A stretch of 64,000 nucleotides of DNA from the NCBI RefSeq assembly GCF_000238295.3, contig NZ_AHCD03000044.1:62001-126000 (forward strand), in the 5' to 3' direction. Under the pieces are notes generated by a model. That model saw only the letters and a list, made by a program, of their open reading frames with translations. It searched no databases and had not been told where the DNA came from. Both the position numbers and the translations under genes were made by a program. Positions 24,137 to 33,057 of the stretch are shown here, piece after piece. Source of the DNA: Pseudoalteromonas rubra. GTDB lineage: Bacteria > Pseudomonadota > Gammaproteobacteria > Enterobacterales > Alteromonadaceae. How positions within the stretch are numbered: position 1 is the first letter of the stretch; every line of letters starts with the position of its first letter.

Positions 24137-24754
24137 TTAAGTTGTTTGCCTCCTTACTCCGTTTATGAAGCCATTGAGTTGGTGAGCGAGCTCAGCCAGA
24201 TCAGTATCAATATTAAAACGTCCGCGCAGCTTGCCCTCTGGACCAATTAAATAAAGCATGGTGGAATGGGCAACCTGGTAATCCCCCGACTTTGCGGTAA
24301 CCTGAAATTGCGCCCCAACACTGCGAGCCAGTAATTTCAGTTGTTCTGGATGGCCCGTAACTCCTATAAAAGAGTCGCTAAAATAGTGCACATACTGGTT
24401 GAGCTCAGGTACTGGATCTCGATTTGGGTCGACGGATATAAACACATACGCCAATGTTTTTCGGGCGGAGTGTGTTGTTAAGTGTGTTTCCAGAGTCGCT
24501 AGCCGGGACAGTGCCGTTGGGCAAATATCCGGACAATGTGTGAACCCGAACATGACGATTGTCCACTGCCCCAATAGTGTGTGTTGATCAAACCTGCCGT
24601 GTACACTGCGTAACTCAAATGGGCTCAGGTTTCGCGCTGTTTTTTGCATGATTTGCTGCGTGACGACAGGTTGAGCAGGCTGGGCGACCGGGAGCAGCAT
24701 ACCCAACCCTAAGCCGAACAACAGCGTCGACAGCACTGCGTACTTGCTATGCAT
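24137..24754 (-). CDS. SCO1/SenC/PrrC family copper-chaperone-like protein
   Basis: 205 residues from ATG 24754, preceded by GGGAG. A TM anchor or signal (ALST then LLFGLGLGMLLPVAQ) is followed by a thioredoxin-like domain. The copper motif CPDIC (C74, C78) and distal H163 (VAHSTMLYL) are all present. SCO proteins deliver Cu to the CuA site of cytochrome oxidase or reduce its Cys, at the periplasmic face. Last gene of the MFS/AhpD-like/membrane-protein operon; it overlaps the gene before by 8 bp. No oxidase genes are in the window, so the client may differ. Confidence 0.9.
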   Translation of the reverse strand: MHSKYAVLSTLLFGLGLGMLLPVAQPAQPVVTQQIMQKTARNLSPFELRSVHGRFDQHTLLGQWTIVMFGFTHCPDICPTALSRLATLETHLTTHSARKTLAYVFISVDPNRDPVPELNQYVHYFSDSFIGVTGHPEQLKLLARSVGAQFQVTAKSGDYQVAHSTMLYLIGPEGKLRGRFNIDTDLAELAHQLNGFINGVRRQTT

Positions 24755-25148
24755 CAATTTGCTCCCTTTTTACATGCCAACACAGCCACAGCCCCAGCAA
24801 GGCGGGCAAGGTGACGCCCGCAAAATCAATGAGCAGAAAAATAGGTCCGCAGATCCCGACCAGCACTTCCCAAAAGTGAAACAACGTATGACAGCTTAAC
24901 CACAAGGTGGGAAACAGCCATATCTGAAAACGGTAGCGAGTATAAAAAGCGCCGTAGCTAAATGCCCCGCCAATCAGCATATACAACATGCCGATATCGC
25001 GAATAAAATGCTGATTATAAAAGCCCCTATCGGGCACACCGGGCACACTCCAATACCACTGTTGTGGATAGAAGAGCATAAACACGCCATTTGCCAGCGC
25101 CGCCAGCCCGAGCAAGACAGCAATGGATGTGATGACTTTTCCGCTCAT
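24747..25148 (-). CDS. Hypothetical four-helix membrane protein of the SCO1 operon
   Basis: 133 residues from ATG 25148, 5 bp after the AhpD-like stop; the longer open frame overlaps that gene and is unlikely. Four hydrophobic segments are seen. Conserved-looking membrane-face residues include WYWSVPGVPDRGFYNQHF and a His-containing segment CHTLFHFWEVLVG. The family is not recognised by name. Cotranslation with an SCO protein suggests a role in a copper or redox system at the inner membrane. Confidence 0.7.
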   Translation of the reverse strand: MSGKVITSIAVLLGLAALANGVFMLFYPQQWYWSVPGVPDRGFYNQHFIRDIGMLYMLIGGAFSYGAFYTRYRFQIWLFPTLWLSCHTLFHFWEVLVGICGPIFLLIDFAGVTLPALLGLWLCWHVKREQIDA

Positions 25149-25153
25149 AATAT

Positions 25154-25711
25154 TTACCCTGTTACCGCATTGTTTTTGTCTGGCGGAGTCAGTGTTTGCT
25201 CGTTCACGACGACACGGCTGCAAGTTTTGCCATGCCCCAGAGTATATTTAAGCGCCGGGTAGACACGACATGAGCTGATGCTAAAGGCAATGGCGATCAG
25301 TCCCTTATCTCCCCACTTTGAAAGGATATGTGGACGAATATCATCGGCACCGGGATTGTGGGCCAGAACCAGGTCGGTAAACTCCACGATTTGCGCCAGT
25401 TCATCAGGCAGTGCTGCAAGGTCCTTATTGATAATTGCACTGACCTGAGTGGCGGGCACGCCGGCTTCCAATGCCATATTGACCAGCAACTGAGTGCAGG
25501 GACCACAGTCGTCCCACAAAATGGCGCGTAATTTAGCTGCATACAAGGGGGCGGCAGGTAAACCGCCACGATAATCTGCCATAGACTGAAACTTCAGATA
25601 TTTAAAAAAAGCACTCAGATCCGCAGACAGCACATCTTGCATATAGGTGACGTCGTAGTCGTACTTTTTCTGCATTGAAATGAGCATTTTGTTCAGTATG
25701 TATTTGATCAT
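25154..25711 (-). CDS. AhpD-like / carboxymuconolactone-decarboxylase-fold protein
   Basis: 185 residues. The helical AhpD-like core is shown by KLRAILWDDCGPCTQLLVNM with C69-x-x-C72, the redox pair position of AhpD peroxidase-associated proteins. PPLYAAK and the later LIAIAFSISSCRVYP fit that fold. It may be a disulfide reductase partner or an alkyl-hydroperoxidase-like enzyme. Its start overlaps the MFS gene stop by 4 bp, so it belongs to the same operon. Confidence 0.75.
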   Translation of the reverse strand: MIKYILNKMLISMQKKYDYDVTYMQDVLSADLSAFFKYLKFQSMADYRGGLPAAPLYAAKLRAILWDDCGPCTQLLVNMALEAGVPATQVSAIINKDLAALPDELAQIVEFTDLVLAHNPGADDIRPHILSKWGDKGLIAIAFSISSCRVYPALKYTLGHGKTCSRVVVNEQTLTPPDKNNAVTG

Positions 25712-26916
25712 CGGATACTCCTTGTGGTTTGGTAATCTTGATCAAACGTTGTGCTTAATTGAGGTTGCGCCAGCCTGGGGGATTTTAGTGGCCCGAGCAG
25801 TAATATCAGACAGAGGGCAAGCAGTGCAGCAAAGATGCTCAACATCGTAGTGAAGGCATCGTTGCTGAGTAATGCGGAACCGAGAAGCGGTCCGGATGCC
25901 ATCCCGACACTGGATATTACCGCTGCGAAGGAAGCGAGTTGACCTGAGCTGTCCAGCTCTGCCGTTACTGCAAGCAAATAGGCGTGTACCGCTGGCCAGG
26001 CAAAAAACAGCAGGGCCAGTGCAAGCATGTAGATCAAGTCAAAGTGTGCAAAGCAAAGCAATAAGGCAGCTATGGCTGAAAGTGAAATACCGCCACTTAA
26101 GCACATTGCGCGGTGAGCCCTGTTTGGATTGAGTATGGGTAACAACGCGCCACCTAGTCCCAGTAAGCCCGTCATTGCAATCGTCTGACTGGTCTGTTGC
26201 TGTGACATCCCTGCCGCCAGCCCAATTTGACCTGCATAGGCCCAGATCCCACTCGCTGCAACCAGAAAGAGCAGCATCGCCAGCAGTAACTGGCTGCTTT
26301 TGGCTGATAACTGCAAACGTTTTGCTTGCTGTTTGGGGGGCGTTTGGGCTGGTAATGCGGGTAACAAGGGCAAAAATAACAGGGCAAGGCATACCAAACC
26401 TGCCATGGTGTAAAACACCGCGTAGTCACCCAGCAATGTTTCGAGCAGCGGTATGGCATAGATAATCAGTGAGCCGATACCAAACTGAATCAACAGTAAT
26501 GCGCCGAACGCTCTGTCGGGATTATGTAAACGCGCGAGTACGGCAAATGACACACCTACGCTAAATCCGCCCAGTACACCGGCGATAAATCGCCAGACTA
26601 ATAAACTAGTGTAAGTGCTCCATGCCGCTGTACAGAGTTCCATAGTGCACAATGCGATGAAAGTAATGAGTAAGGCTTGCTTCCAGGCAATATGGCGAAC
26701 CACAAAGATGGCGCAGATACTGCCCAGTAATGCGCCGTAGCCGTTGCTGGCAACCAGTGTGCCGGCCTGTTGTGGGGAAAAACCAATGCTGCCTGCCAGC
26801 GCATCCACGACCGCAGGTAAAAAATTAAGGTAGGCCAGTCCGGCCATAGCAACGAATGCCAGGCAAAAATAACTGACCCATGAGCTTGCTGCACTGTTTG
26901 CAGTACGATTTAACAT
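25708..26916 (-). CDS. Major facilitator superfamily transporter
   Basis: 402 residues with about 12 hydrophobic helices. The N-terminal half carries FLPAVVDALAGSIGFSPQQAGTLVASNGYGA, typical of YbfB/CynX-like MFS loops. The substrate is unknown. It opens a four-gene operon (MFS, AhpD-like, membrane protein, SCO1) and is divergent from the LysR gene at 27076, its probable regulator. Confidence 0.88.
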   Translation of the reverse strand: MLNRTANSAASSWVSYFCLAFVAMAGLAYLNFLPAVVDALAGSIGFSPQQAGTLVASNGYGALLGSICAIFVVRHIAWKQALLITFIALCTMELCTAAWSTYTSLLVWRFIAGVLGGFSVGVSFAVLARLHNPDRAFGALLLIQFGIGSLIIYAIPLLETLLGDYAVFYTMAGLVCLALLFLPLLPALPAQTPPKQQAKRLQLSAKSSQLLLAMLLFLVAASGIWAYAGQIGLAAGMSQQQTSQTIAMTGLLGLGGALLPILNPNRAHRAMCLSGGISLSAIAALLLCFAHFDLIYMLALALLFFAWPAVHAYLLAVTAELDSSGQLASFAAVISSVGMASGPLLGSALLSNDAFTTMLSIFAALLALCLILLLGPLKSPRLAQPQLSTTFDQDYQTTRSIR

Positions 26917-26999
26917 AGTCTGTCGCCTCCTGAGTATCTTTGCGGATACTTTAAGTGGCTGCGAGAGGTTGAAAAACCACAGTTCTGGCCATTTAGTCG

Positions 27000-27017
27000 T
27001 GAATACTATTCATGAAT
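27000..27017. promoter_or_regulatory. Candidate LysR operator (MFS/LysR intergenic)
   Basis: The inverted repeat TGAAT-ACT-ATTCA (27000-27012) overlaps a second palindrome ATTCATGAAT (27008-27017) in the divergent promoter region, as expected for a LysR site. Confidence 0.45.
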
Positions 27018-27075
27018 AATTGCTGATATAGTGCCAATACCTAAGGTGTTTACCCAAATCACAGGACTGACTTTC

Positions 27076-28035
27076 ATGGATAAACTGAGATCGCTGACCT
27101 TGTTTCTGGCAACCTGCGAAGAGCAGAGTTTTGCGGCCGCGGCACGAGTTTGCAATACTGACCCCTCCACCATCAGTAAAGCCGTGAGCCGGCTGGAAGC
27201 TGAGCTCGGGATAACTTTATTCCAGCGCTCTACCCGTCAACTGAAGATCACGGCGGCCGGGCGTCACTATGCACAAACCGTGCGTTCGAGCATTCAGGCA
27301 CTGTCCAGCTGTGAAGATGAACTCAGGCAGCTCAATGATGCCCCCAGAGGGCGGTTACGCGTTAATTCTGCGGTGTGTTATGGTCATTTGTATCTACGCC
27401 CCTTGCTTAAAGCGTTTTGTCAGCGTTACCCGGAGATCACACTGGAACTATCCCTTGATGATATGCATGTGGATATTATCGAGCAGGACATTGATGTGGC
27501 ATTACGCACCGGCTTTGTCAAAGACAGCCGTCTGGTTGCGCGCTGTCTGAGCCCGATGGATTTTGTGGTTTGTGCGTCACCGGATTATCTCAATCAGCAT
27601 GGCACACCTGTTCATTTGGACGATTTCAACGGACATGCCTGGATAGGCTTTAGGATAAAGGAAACGCAGCAGCTGCAACCGATTTTTTTGCCAGATGCGG
27701 ACGGTGTTTATCAACTCTGTGAGCTACATCGCACGCATATTACGGATGATGGTGAAGCTATGGCCCAATTGTGTGCCGATGGCTTTGGATTCGCTCAGTT
27801 GCCGCACTTCCTCGCCAAAGCGGGACTCAAAAGCGGGGCTTTGGTATCGCTTTACCCCGCGTTCAGAGCACCTATGCCAGACAGCGGGGTGTTTGCGATT
27901 TATCCAAAACGCGCCTATTTACCTGCCAGAGTACGGGTATTTCTGGATTTCCTGGTCACTGCTTTGGAAGCACAGCAAGAAACACCAACCCATACCTGGG
28001 CGCAGCACTGGCCGCCGCGCGTGCAGTTTGATTGA
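27076..28035 (+). CDS. LysR family transcriptional regulator
   Basis: 319 residues from ATG 27076 (ACAGGA 9 nt upstream; the open frame starts 15 codons earlier without support). HTH: LRSLTLFLATCEEQSFAAAARVCNTDPSTISKAVSRLEAELG. Effector domain begins near GRLRVNSAVCYGHLYLRP. It is divergent from the MFS/SCO1 operon and abuts the PEP-mutase-family gene tail to tail with no spacer. Confidence 0.9.
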   Translation: MDKLRSLTLFLATCEEQSFAAAARVCNTDPSTISKAVSRLEAELGITLFQRSTRQLKITAAGRHYAQTVRSSIQALSSCEDELRQLNDAPRGRLRVNSAVCYGHLYLRPLLKAFCQRYPEITLELSLDDMHVDIIEQDIDVALRTGFVKDSRLVARCLSPMDFVVCASPDYLNQHGTPVHLDDFNGHAWIGFRIKETQQLQPIFLPDADGVYQLCELHRTHITDDGEAMAQLCADGFGFAQLPHFLAKAGLKSGALVSLYPAFRAPMPDSGVFAIYPKRAYLPARVRVFLDFLVTALEAQQETPTHTWAQHWPPRVQFD

Positions 28036-28797
28036 TCAGCCGAATAGGGGCGCACAGTTCCCCTGCGAGCGGATCGCTTGAAGTTGGGTGTTTAGATGGG
28101 TGTACATCCCTTCAAAGGCAAAATTGCCCATACTGATCCGTTTCACCCCAAGTGCACTAAGCGTGTCAAAATTGGTCAGATCTGGCATTGCCATGACATT
28201 CAGAGGTAACTGACAAGTCTCAGTGATGGCCTGAATATCTGCTTGTTGGGTAATACAGGGTAAGAACAAACCATCGGCGCCTGCCTGTTGATACTTATGT
28301 GCCCGATGCATTGCTTCCTCGCGCGCGTTGTCGAGACCCAGCAAGAAAGCGTCGCAGCGCACATTAATAAAGATGTCGATTTGCTGAGCGGCTAACTCAT
28401 GACGTACGGCCTTTAACCGTGCCGCAAATTCATCGGCATCCGTTAAGGTGCGGACTGTATTTACCTGGCTGTCTTCGAGATTAACTCCGACCACACCCAG
28501 TTGCGCAAGTTGTTGAATGTGCTTTGCAATTGTTTGCGGGTCACGGCTGTAACCTGCCTCGATATCAACACTTAAAGGTAAGTCGGTGGCGCGGCTGATC
28601 CGAGCAACCAAAAAAAGGAGTTCGTCGAAAGACATTTGTTCGCCGTCATCGTAGCCCAGTACGCTGGCAACGGCTGCGCTGGAAGTCCCCAATGCCTGAT
28701 ATCCTGCTTGTTGTGCAGCTTTAGCACTGGCGGCGTCCCAGACATTAGCCAGTAAAAACGGAGTTGTTTGTTGGTGTAGTTGTTTGAATGCTTGCAT
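28036..28797 (-). CDS. Isocitrate lyase / phosphoenolpyruvate mutase family protein
   Basis: 253 residues, the family's core length. DVIEAGYSRDP-type Mg2+ site is present as LPLSVDIEAGYSRD, and LANVWDAASAKAA is the N-terminal strand. GVNLEDS and FINVRCDAF are typical of the PEP mutase/2-methylisocitrate-lyase superfamily. The ICL-type KKCGH motif is absent, so it is likely a small oxaloacetate-decarboxylase- or mutase-like enzyme of unknown substrate. Divergent from the LysR gene at 28937 with a palindrome between. Confidence 0.85.
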   Translation of the reverse strand: MQAFKQLHQQTTPFLLANVWDAASAKAAQQAGYQALGTSSAAVASVLGYDDGEQMSFDELLFLVARISRATDLPLSVDIEAGYSRDPQTIAKHIQQLAQLGVVGVNLEDSQVNTVRTLTDADEFAARLKAVRHELAAQQIDIFINVRCDAFLLGLDNAREEAMHRAHKYQQAGADGLFLPCITQQADIQAITETCQLPLNVMAMPDLTNFDTLSALGVKRISMGNFAFEGMYTHLNTQLQAIRSQGNCAPLFG

Positions 28798-28884
28798 ATT
28801 ATCTCGCTGATATTATCACTGTTTTGTAGTCACTATAGTGCGGTTACCCGGTTTCAAAGACCAACGATAAAAATCGACTTGTAC

Positions 28885-28901
28885 TATAAGCTCAGCTTAT
28901 A
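28885..28901. promoter_or_regulatory. Candidate LysR operator (PEP-mutase-family/LysR intergenic)
   Basis: A perfect 7-bp inverted repeat, TATAAGC-TCA-GCTTATA, sits between the divergent genes at 28036-28797 and 28937-29827. Confidence 0.5.
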
Positions 28902-28936
28902 ATACTTTCTGTCCTGGAATTCGGAAGTGCCCTATC

Positions 28937-29827
28937 GTGTTCAAAAATATCAATTTGCTGGTGACATTTGAGTGTGCGGCAAGACATCAGAGTTATAGTC
29001 TGGCCGCCGCCGAGTTATGTATTTCACAGGCTGCAGTCAGTCAGCAAATGCGGATGCTGGAGCGGCAGCTGGGGCAACGGTTATTTGTGCGAGTCGGCCG
29101 ACATATGCAGTTGACTCAGGCCGGGTGTACGTTGGCAGAGCATACCGGACCGGCTTTAACTATGATCGGTCACGGCATTAATAGTCTACGTCAGGAAGAA
29201 TTAGCGGGAGAGCTCAGCATTAGTTCTACGCAGGCATTTAATACCTTGTGGCTGATGCCCAGATTGCAGGAGTTCGCCAGCTTGTATCCACAGATCAGCA
29301 TTCGTCTGCACTCTTCCGCGAGTTTTGAAGACTTGCGACACGCTCGCATTGATCTGGCGATCCGTTTTGGTACACAGGTCGAAAAGCATACCCCAACCAC
29401 GCTGGCCTGTGAGTACTTTGGCGCTTCACCCGTGTTACCCGTATGCTCTGCGCAGCTGGCAGCGTCTTTAACGCTCAATACCCCGGCTGATCTGCTGGCT
29501 ACTTGGCTGGTATCGTTGGAGCAGCCCGGTGCATATGACTGGCCAGGCTGGTTTGAGGCGCAGCAGGTAGTAGATTATGTCGATCACCCACACTGGACCT
29601 ATGTTAATAGCACGGATATGGCACTCAGCGCTGTGGCCAACGGCCATGGTGTTACCCTGGCTGTGCCGTATCTGTTTCGCCGTCAGCTCGATAACGGTGA
29701 ACTTGTTATTCCGTTCCAACTGCCCCACCCCAATCCGGTGAAACGCTATCTGGTTTACGATCCTAACTCCGCCCGGATAGCGCGCTTACAAACGTTTATG
29801 AACTGGTTAAAAGCGCAGGAGATATAG
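28937..29827 (+). CDS. LysR family transcriptional regulator, GcvA-like
   Basis: 296 residues. HTH: NLLVTFECAARHQSYSLAAA then ELCISQAAVSQQMRMLERQLGQ, and effector domain with SISSTQAFNTLWLMPRLQEFA, a pattern of the GcvA/AmpR-like group. GTG 28937 start. Divergent from the isocitrate-lyase/PEP-mutase-family gene. Confidence 0.9.
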   Translation: MFKNINLLVTFECAARHQSYSLAAAELCISQAAVSQQMRMLERQLGQRLFVRVGRHMQLTQAGCTLAEHTGPALTMIGHGINSLRQEELAGELSISSTQAFNTLWLMPRLQEFASLYPQISIRLHSSASFEDLRHARIDLAIRFGTQVEKHTPTTLACEYFGASPVLPVCSAQLAASLTLNTPADLLATWLVSLEQPGAYDWPGWFEAQQVVDYVDHPHWTYVNSTDMALSAVANGHGVTLAVPYLFRRQLDNGELVIPFQLPHPNPVKRYLVYDPNSARIARLQTFMNWLKAQEI

Positions 29828-30089
29828 CGTTTTATGGGCTTGTGCCCAAGTAAAAATTGGCCATTTGCAGCCAGGTTTGAGCATATTAAAGCTACGGCTG
29901 TGATTGATTTGGGTTTAACGCGTATGTTTTTTGATTCTCTGATACAACGACCAGCCTTGGTGGCACGCGTATGTCCAAGACTGACCACCGTCTATCTTTT
30001 TTATGACAAATACATATTAATTTCAAAAGTTTATTGGCTTTAATCCATCGTTTCCGGGTGACAGGCATGTAGATTTCCTTCAAGTTATT

Positions 30090-30111
30090 TCCATATTTAT
30101 AGAAATATGGA
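30090..30111. promoter_or_regulatory. ArsR-family operator, site 1
   Basis: A perfect 9-bp inverted repeat (TCCATATTT / AAATATGGA) with a 4-bp spacer, 60 bp upstream of the permease start. Its arms share the TCCA/TGGA ends and AT core with the two other sites. Confidence 0.55.
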
Positions 30112-30122
30112 TTGATCTGATT

Positions 30123-30150
30123 TTATATTTCCACAATACTGGAAATATAA
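30123..30150. promoter_or_regulatory. ArsR-family operator, site 2
   Basis: A perfect inverted repeat with 11-bp arms (TTATATTTCCA / TGGAAATATAA) and spacer CAATAC, 20 bp before the permease ATG. Its centre is nearly identical to the site before the ArsR gene. Confidence 0.75.
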
Positions 30151-30170
30151 AATCACATTAGGAGAGATCT

Positions 30171-31154
30171 ATGTCACCAGAAATGCAGGTCATGCTTCGA
30201 GAAGCAGCCGATATGTTTGTGTTCCTTGCGCTGGAGTTAACCGTGTTATTTCTAGTCGTAAGCTATTTGGTGGGTGTGCTGCAGGAGTACATTACACCTG
30301 AAAAGGTGAGGGAAAATTTGAGTGCCCGCAAAGGCAAGGGCTACATGATTGCGGCGTTGCTGGGAGCAATCACCCCGTTTTGTTCCTGCTCAACGATCCC
30401 GTTTTTAAAAGGGCTATTGCAGGCACGGGCCGGGTTTGGGCCCGTTACCGTTTTCTTATTTTCCAGTCCACTGTTAAACCCTATTGTTATTGGGTTATTG
30501 ATTGTGACGTTCGGCCTGGATGTGGCGTTGTTTTATTTTGCAGTTGCATTGATCACGTCGGTGGTGTCGGGCTACTTGCTGGAGCGATTGGGATTCGAGC
30601 GTTATGTTCGGGATGAAGCCTACCAGGCAGCGGTCAGTCAGTCGGCTTGCAACGCCGGCCAGACGAGCAAAGAGACGCCGCTTAACCCGGAAAGTAGCCA
30701 ATGTGGAGATAGAAAAAATCCCACTACAGGCACAAAGCAGGCAGAAAATCGCTGGTTGCGAATTTGGCGAACAACCTGGAAAGACTTCCTCACTACCCTG
30801 CCCTATTTATTGCTTGGTATCACCGTAGGGTCATTTATATACGGGTTTGTACCGACAGAGCTCATTGTTGACTATGCCGGTGAAAACAAATGGTATGCCA
30901 TCCCACTTGCCGCCGTTATTGGTATTCCTTTGTATATCCGAGCTTCTGCGGTGATCCCTCTGAGTGCTGGTTTAGTGCAAAAAGGCATGGCACTGGGGTC
31001 GGTCATGGCGCTGATCATTGGCAGTGCAGGTGCCAGCCTGACCGAAGTTATTCTGCTTAAATCCATTTTCAGAACGCAGATGATCCTGGCATTTCTGGGT
31101 GTGGTACTCGGGATGGCGATGACTGCCGGGTACTTATATACCCTTATTTTTTAA
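30171..31154 (+). CDS. Permease of the ArsP / SO_0444 (UPF0718) family
   Basis: 327 residues with eight or so hydrophobic helices. The family motif TPFCSCSTIPFLKGLL is present near residues 65-80, followed by SSPLLNPIVIGLL. A cytoplasmic loop rich in polar residues with isolated cysteines (QSACNAGQ, SQCGDRK) splits the two halves. Such permeases export organoarsenicals or metals. The ArsR regulator and twin palindromes support an arsenic or metal stress role. The start follows TTAGGAGAGATCT. The flavoprotein gene follows. Confidence 0.85.
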   Translation: MSPEMQVMLREAADMFVFLALELTVLFLVVSYLVGVLQEYITPEKVRENLSARKGKGYMIAALLGAITPFCSCSTIPFLKGLLQARAGFGPVTVFLFSSPLLNPIVIGLLIVTFGLDVALFYFAVALITSVVSGYLLERLGFERYVRDEAYQAAVSQSACNAGQTSKETPLNPESSQCGDRKNPTTGTKQAENRWLRIWRTTWKDFLTTLPYLLLGITVGSFIYGFVPTELIVDYAGENKWYAIPLAAVIGIPLYIRASAVIPLSAGLVQKGMALGSVMALIIGSAGASLTEVILLKSIFRTQMILAFLGVVLGMAMTAGYLYTLIF

Positions 31155-31232
31155 ACGTTTATTTGTTTTTAGGGGTTGGCAGGCTAAGCCGACCGCCTGA
31201 GCTAGATACGATTAATCAAGAGGTAATCTGAT

Positions 31233-32492
31233 ATGAAACCAATCAAAGAAGTCATCATCATTGGTGCCGGGCCCATCGGCCTGGCTGCGGCAGCTCGACT
31301 GGTGGAAAAAGGGATCCGCCCCACCATTATTGAAAAAGGCGATACAGTAGGCGCAGCAATACTCGAGTGGGGACACGTTAACTTGTTTACGCCCTGGTCT
31401 TATATGCTGGATGAGGCAGTGGTAAACCTGCTAACTCAGCATGGCTGGCCCGGCGTAGACGCCAATGTAACTCCTACTGGCCGGCAAGTCGTCGAGCAAT
31501 ACTTACAACCTGCGGCCAAATTACCTGAACTGGCTGAGCATATTCGCTATGGCACAGAGGTCTTTGGTGTGTCTAAAGCGGGGATCAGTAAGCATACAAC
31601 GCAAGGTCGTGACAGTGCACATTTTGTTGTGCATTGTCGAAATGAGCTAGGGAGCCAGGTGCTGCATAGTGATGCTGTGATAGATGCGTCCGGTACCTGG
31701 TCGAGTCCAAGTCCGCTGGGGCTTGATGGTTTGCCCGTGCCAGGTGAGTTGGCCAATCAGCAGAGTGTTTATTATGGTATTCCGGACATTCTGGGTACTC
31801 AGCGAAGCGATTTTGCAAGAAAACGCAACTTGGTGGTGGGTGCCGGTCACTCGGCAATGAATATCGCACTGGATTTGTTGAAACTGCAAGGGGCAGAGCC
31901 AGGTACCGAAGTGATTTGGGGTATGCGTAAAAACAACATCGACAAGCTTCTCGGCAAAGGCATTAACGACAAAGTGCCTGCGCGCCGGCAGCTCGGGCTG
32001 GCTGCCAAAAAGGCCATAGAAAATGATACGCTAAAGTTGGTTTCTCAATTAGAGATTAAAGAGATTGTCCGGGCCGGACATGGGCTGAATATCCGTGCTT
32101 TGGCGGCGGGAGCGGATATCGGGATGCAGGTTGATAACATCATTGTTGCGACCGGCTTCAGGCCCGATCTGGAGATGTTGCGAGAGTTAAGGCTGGATTT
32201 GGACCATATTGTCGAAGCGCCAACGCGGCTTGCACCATTGATTGACCCAAATTTGCATAGTTGTGGTTCAGTGCGCGCACACGGGATTGATGAGTTGTCC
32301 CATGATGATGCGCACTTTTACATTGCGGGTATGAAATCCTACGGACGTGCCCCGACTTTTTTAATGCTCACCGGCTATGAGCAGGTGCGCTCGATTGTCG
32401 AATCTCTGGCGGGTAATGCGGAGGCCGCTCGCGCGTCTCAGCTGAGATTTCCTGGTGCACCAAAGGCGCAACAGGGCGCATGTTGTGGCTAG
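31233..32492 (+). CDS. FAD/NAD(P)-binding oxidoreductase of the ArsR locus
   Basis: 419 residues. The FAD motif is IIIGAGPIGLAAAARL at about 8-23, with IIEKGDTVG after it and a second dinucleotide motif LVVGAGHSAMNIALDL in the middle. IIVATGFRPD is the ATG motif near the C-terminus. The end, QQGACCG, has a vicinal Cys pair that could bind As(III) or a metal. It resembles flavin monooxygenases or reductases found in arsenic clusters. Likely cotranscribed with the permease (78 bp gap). The final stop overlaps the ArsR stop by 4 bp. Confidence 0.82.
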   Translation: MKPIKEVIIIGAGPIGLAAAARLVEKGIRPTIIEKGDTVGAAILEWGHVNLFTPWSYMLDEAVVNLLTQHGWPGVDANVTPTGRQVVEQYLQPAAKLPELAEHIRYGTEVFGVSKAGISKHTTQGRDSAHFVVHCRNELGSQVLHSDAVIDASGTWSSPSPLGLDGLPVPGELANQQSVYYGIPDILGTQRSDFARKRNLVVGAGHSAMNIALDLLKLQGAEPGTEVIWGMRKNNIDKLLGKGINDKVPARRQLGLAAKKAIENDTLKLVSQLEIKEIVRAGHGLNIRALAAGADIGMQVDNIIVATGFRPDLEMLRELRLDLDHIVEAPTRLAPLIDPNLHSCGSVRAHGIDELSHDDAHFYIAGMKSYGRAPTFLMLTGYEQVRSIVESLAGNAEAARASQLRFPGAPKAQQGACCG

Positions 32493-32830
32493 CTTGGCTC
32501 GCCCTGAGCGGTATCACAGGTATTGCTGCAGCTGGGATCGTCTGACTGATTGACACAACACTCTTCTTGCAAGAATCCGATCAGCCCTATTAGTGCATCG
32601 TATTGAGGCACGCAATAAAGTGTGCGGCTTTCTCGCCTTTGCTTGACCAGCCCCACTTTTACCAGCCGGTTAATATGGTGAGACAAAGTAGAACCCGGCA
32701 CATCTAGCGCAGCCTGTATTTCGCCAACGGGTACGCCATGCGTGCCCCCTTTCACTAAATATCGGAAAATACTTAAGCGGGTGGTGTGTCCCAGTTCAGC
32801 GAGTTTATCTGCCGCAGATGCCAGTTCCAT
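32489..32830 (-). CDS. ArsR family transcriptional repressor
   Basis: 113 residues from ATG 32830, which follows a perfect GAGGAGCAAGAT. The upstream 31 codons of open frame overlap the operator and are rejected. The winged HTH is LAELGHTTRLSIFRYLVKGG then VPVGEIQAALDVPGSTLSHHINRLVKVGLVKQRRESRTLYC. The C-terminus has clustered cysteines (EECCVNQS, SCSNTC) as a probable metal or arsenite site. It is convergent with the flavoprotein gene, and its promoter carries the same palindrome as the permease promoter. Confidence 0.92.
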   Translation of the reverse strand: MELASAADKLAELGHTTRLSIFRYLVKGGTHGVPVGEIQAALDVPGSTLSHHINRLVKVGLVKQRRESRTLYCVPQYDALIGLIGFLQEECCVNQSDDPSCSNTCDTAQGEPS

Positions 32831-32843
32831 ATCTTGCTCCTCA

Positions 32844-32877
32844 TTCATATAATTCCATAATACTGGAAATATATGAA
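32844..32877. promoter_or_regulatory. ArsR-family operator, site 3 (autoregulatory)
   Basis: An inverted repeat with 14-bp arms (one mismatch) around TTCCA-TAATAC-TGGAA, ending 14 bp upstream of the ArsR start. The core matches permease site 2. Confidence 0.75.
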
Positions 32878-33057
32878 TGAGGCAAAACGGCTTTTTCAGA
32901 GCTAGCCCTTTGCTCGTTATCACTCAGTTGCACAGGTCAGTAAGACGTTACCTGAGCACCAATTTGTCTGGAGTCTCTTTGAGCTAAGAGGTCCCATACA
33001 TGAACTCGCGGGGTGAGTTTTCAGCCCGCGAGTGTGTGGTGCTGGAATGCACAAAGC

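Larger units (their letters stand above)
29828..30170. other. Intergenic region with two ArsR-type palindromes
   Basis: 343 bp between a LysR gene and the permease gene. The first 260 bp hold nothing I recognise. The last 80 bp hold two perfect inverted repeats (next entries) and a ribosome site. Confidence 0.6.
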
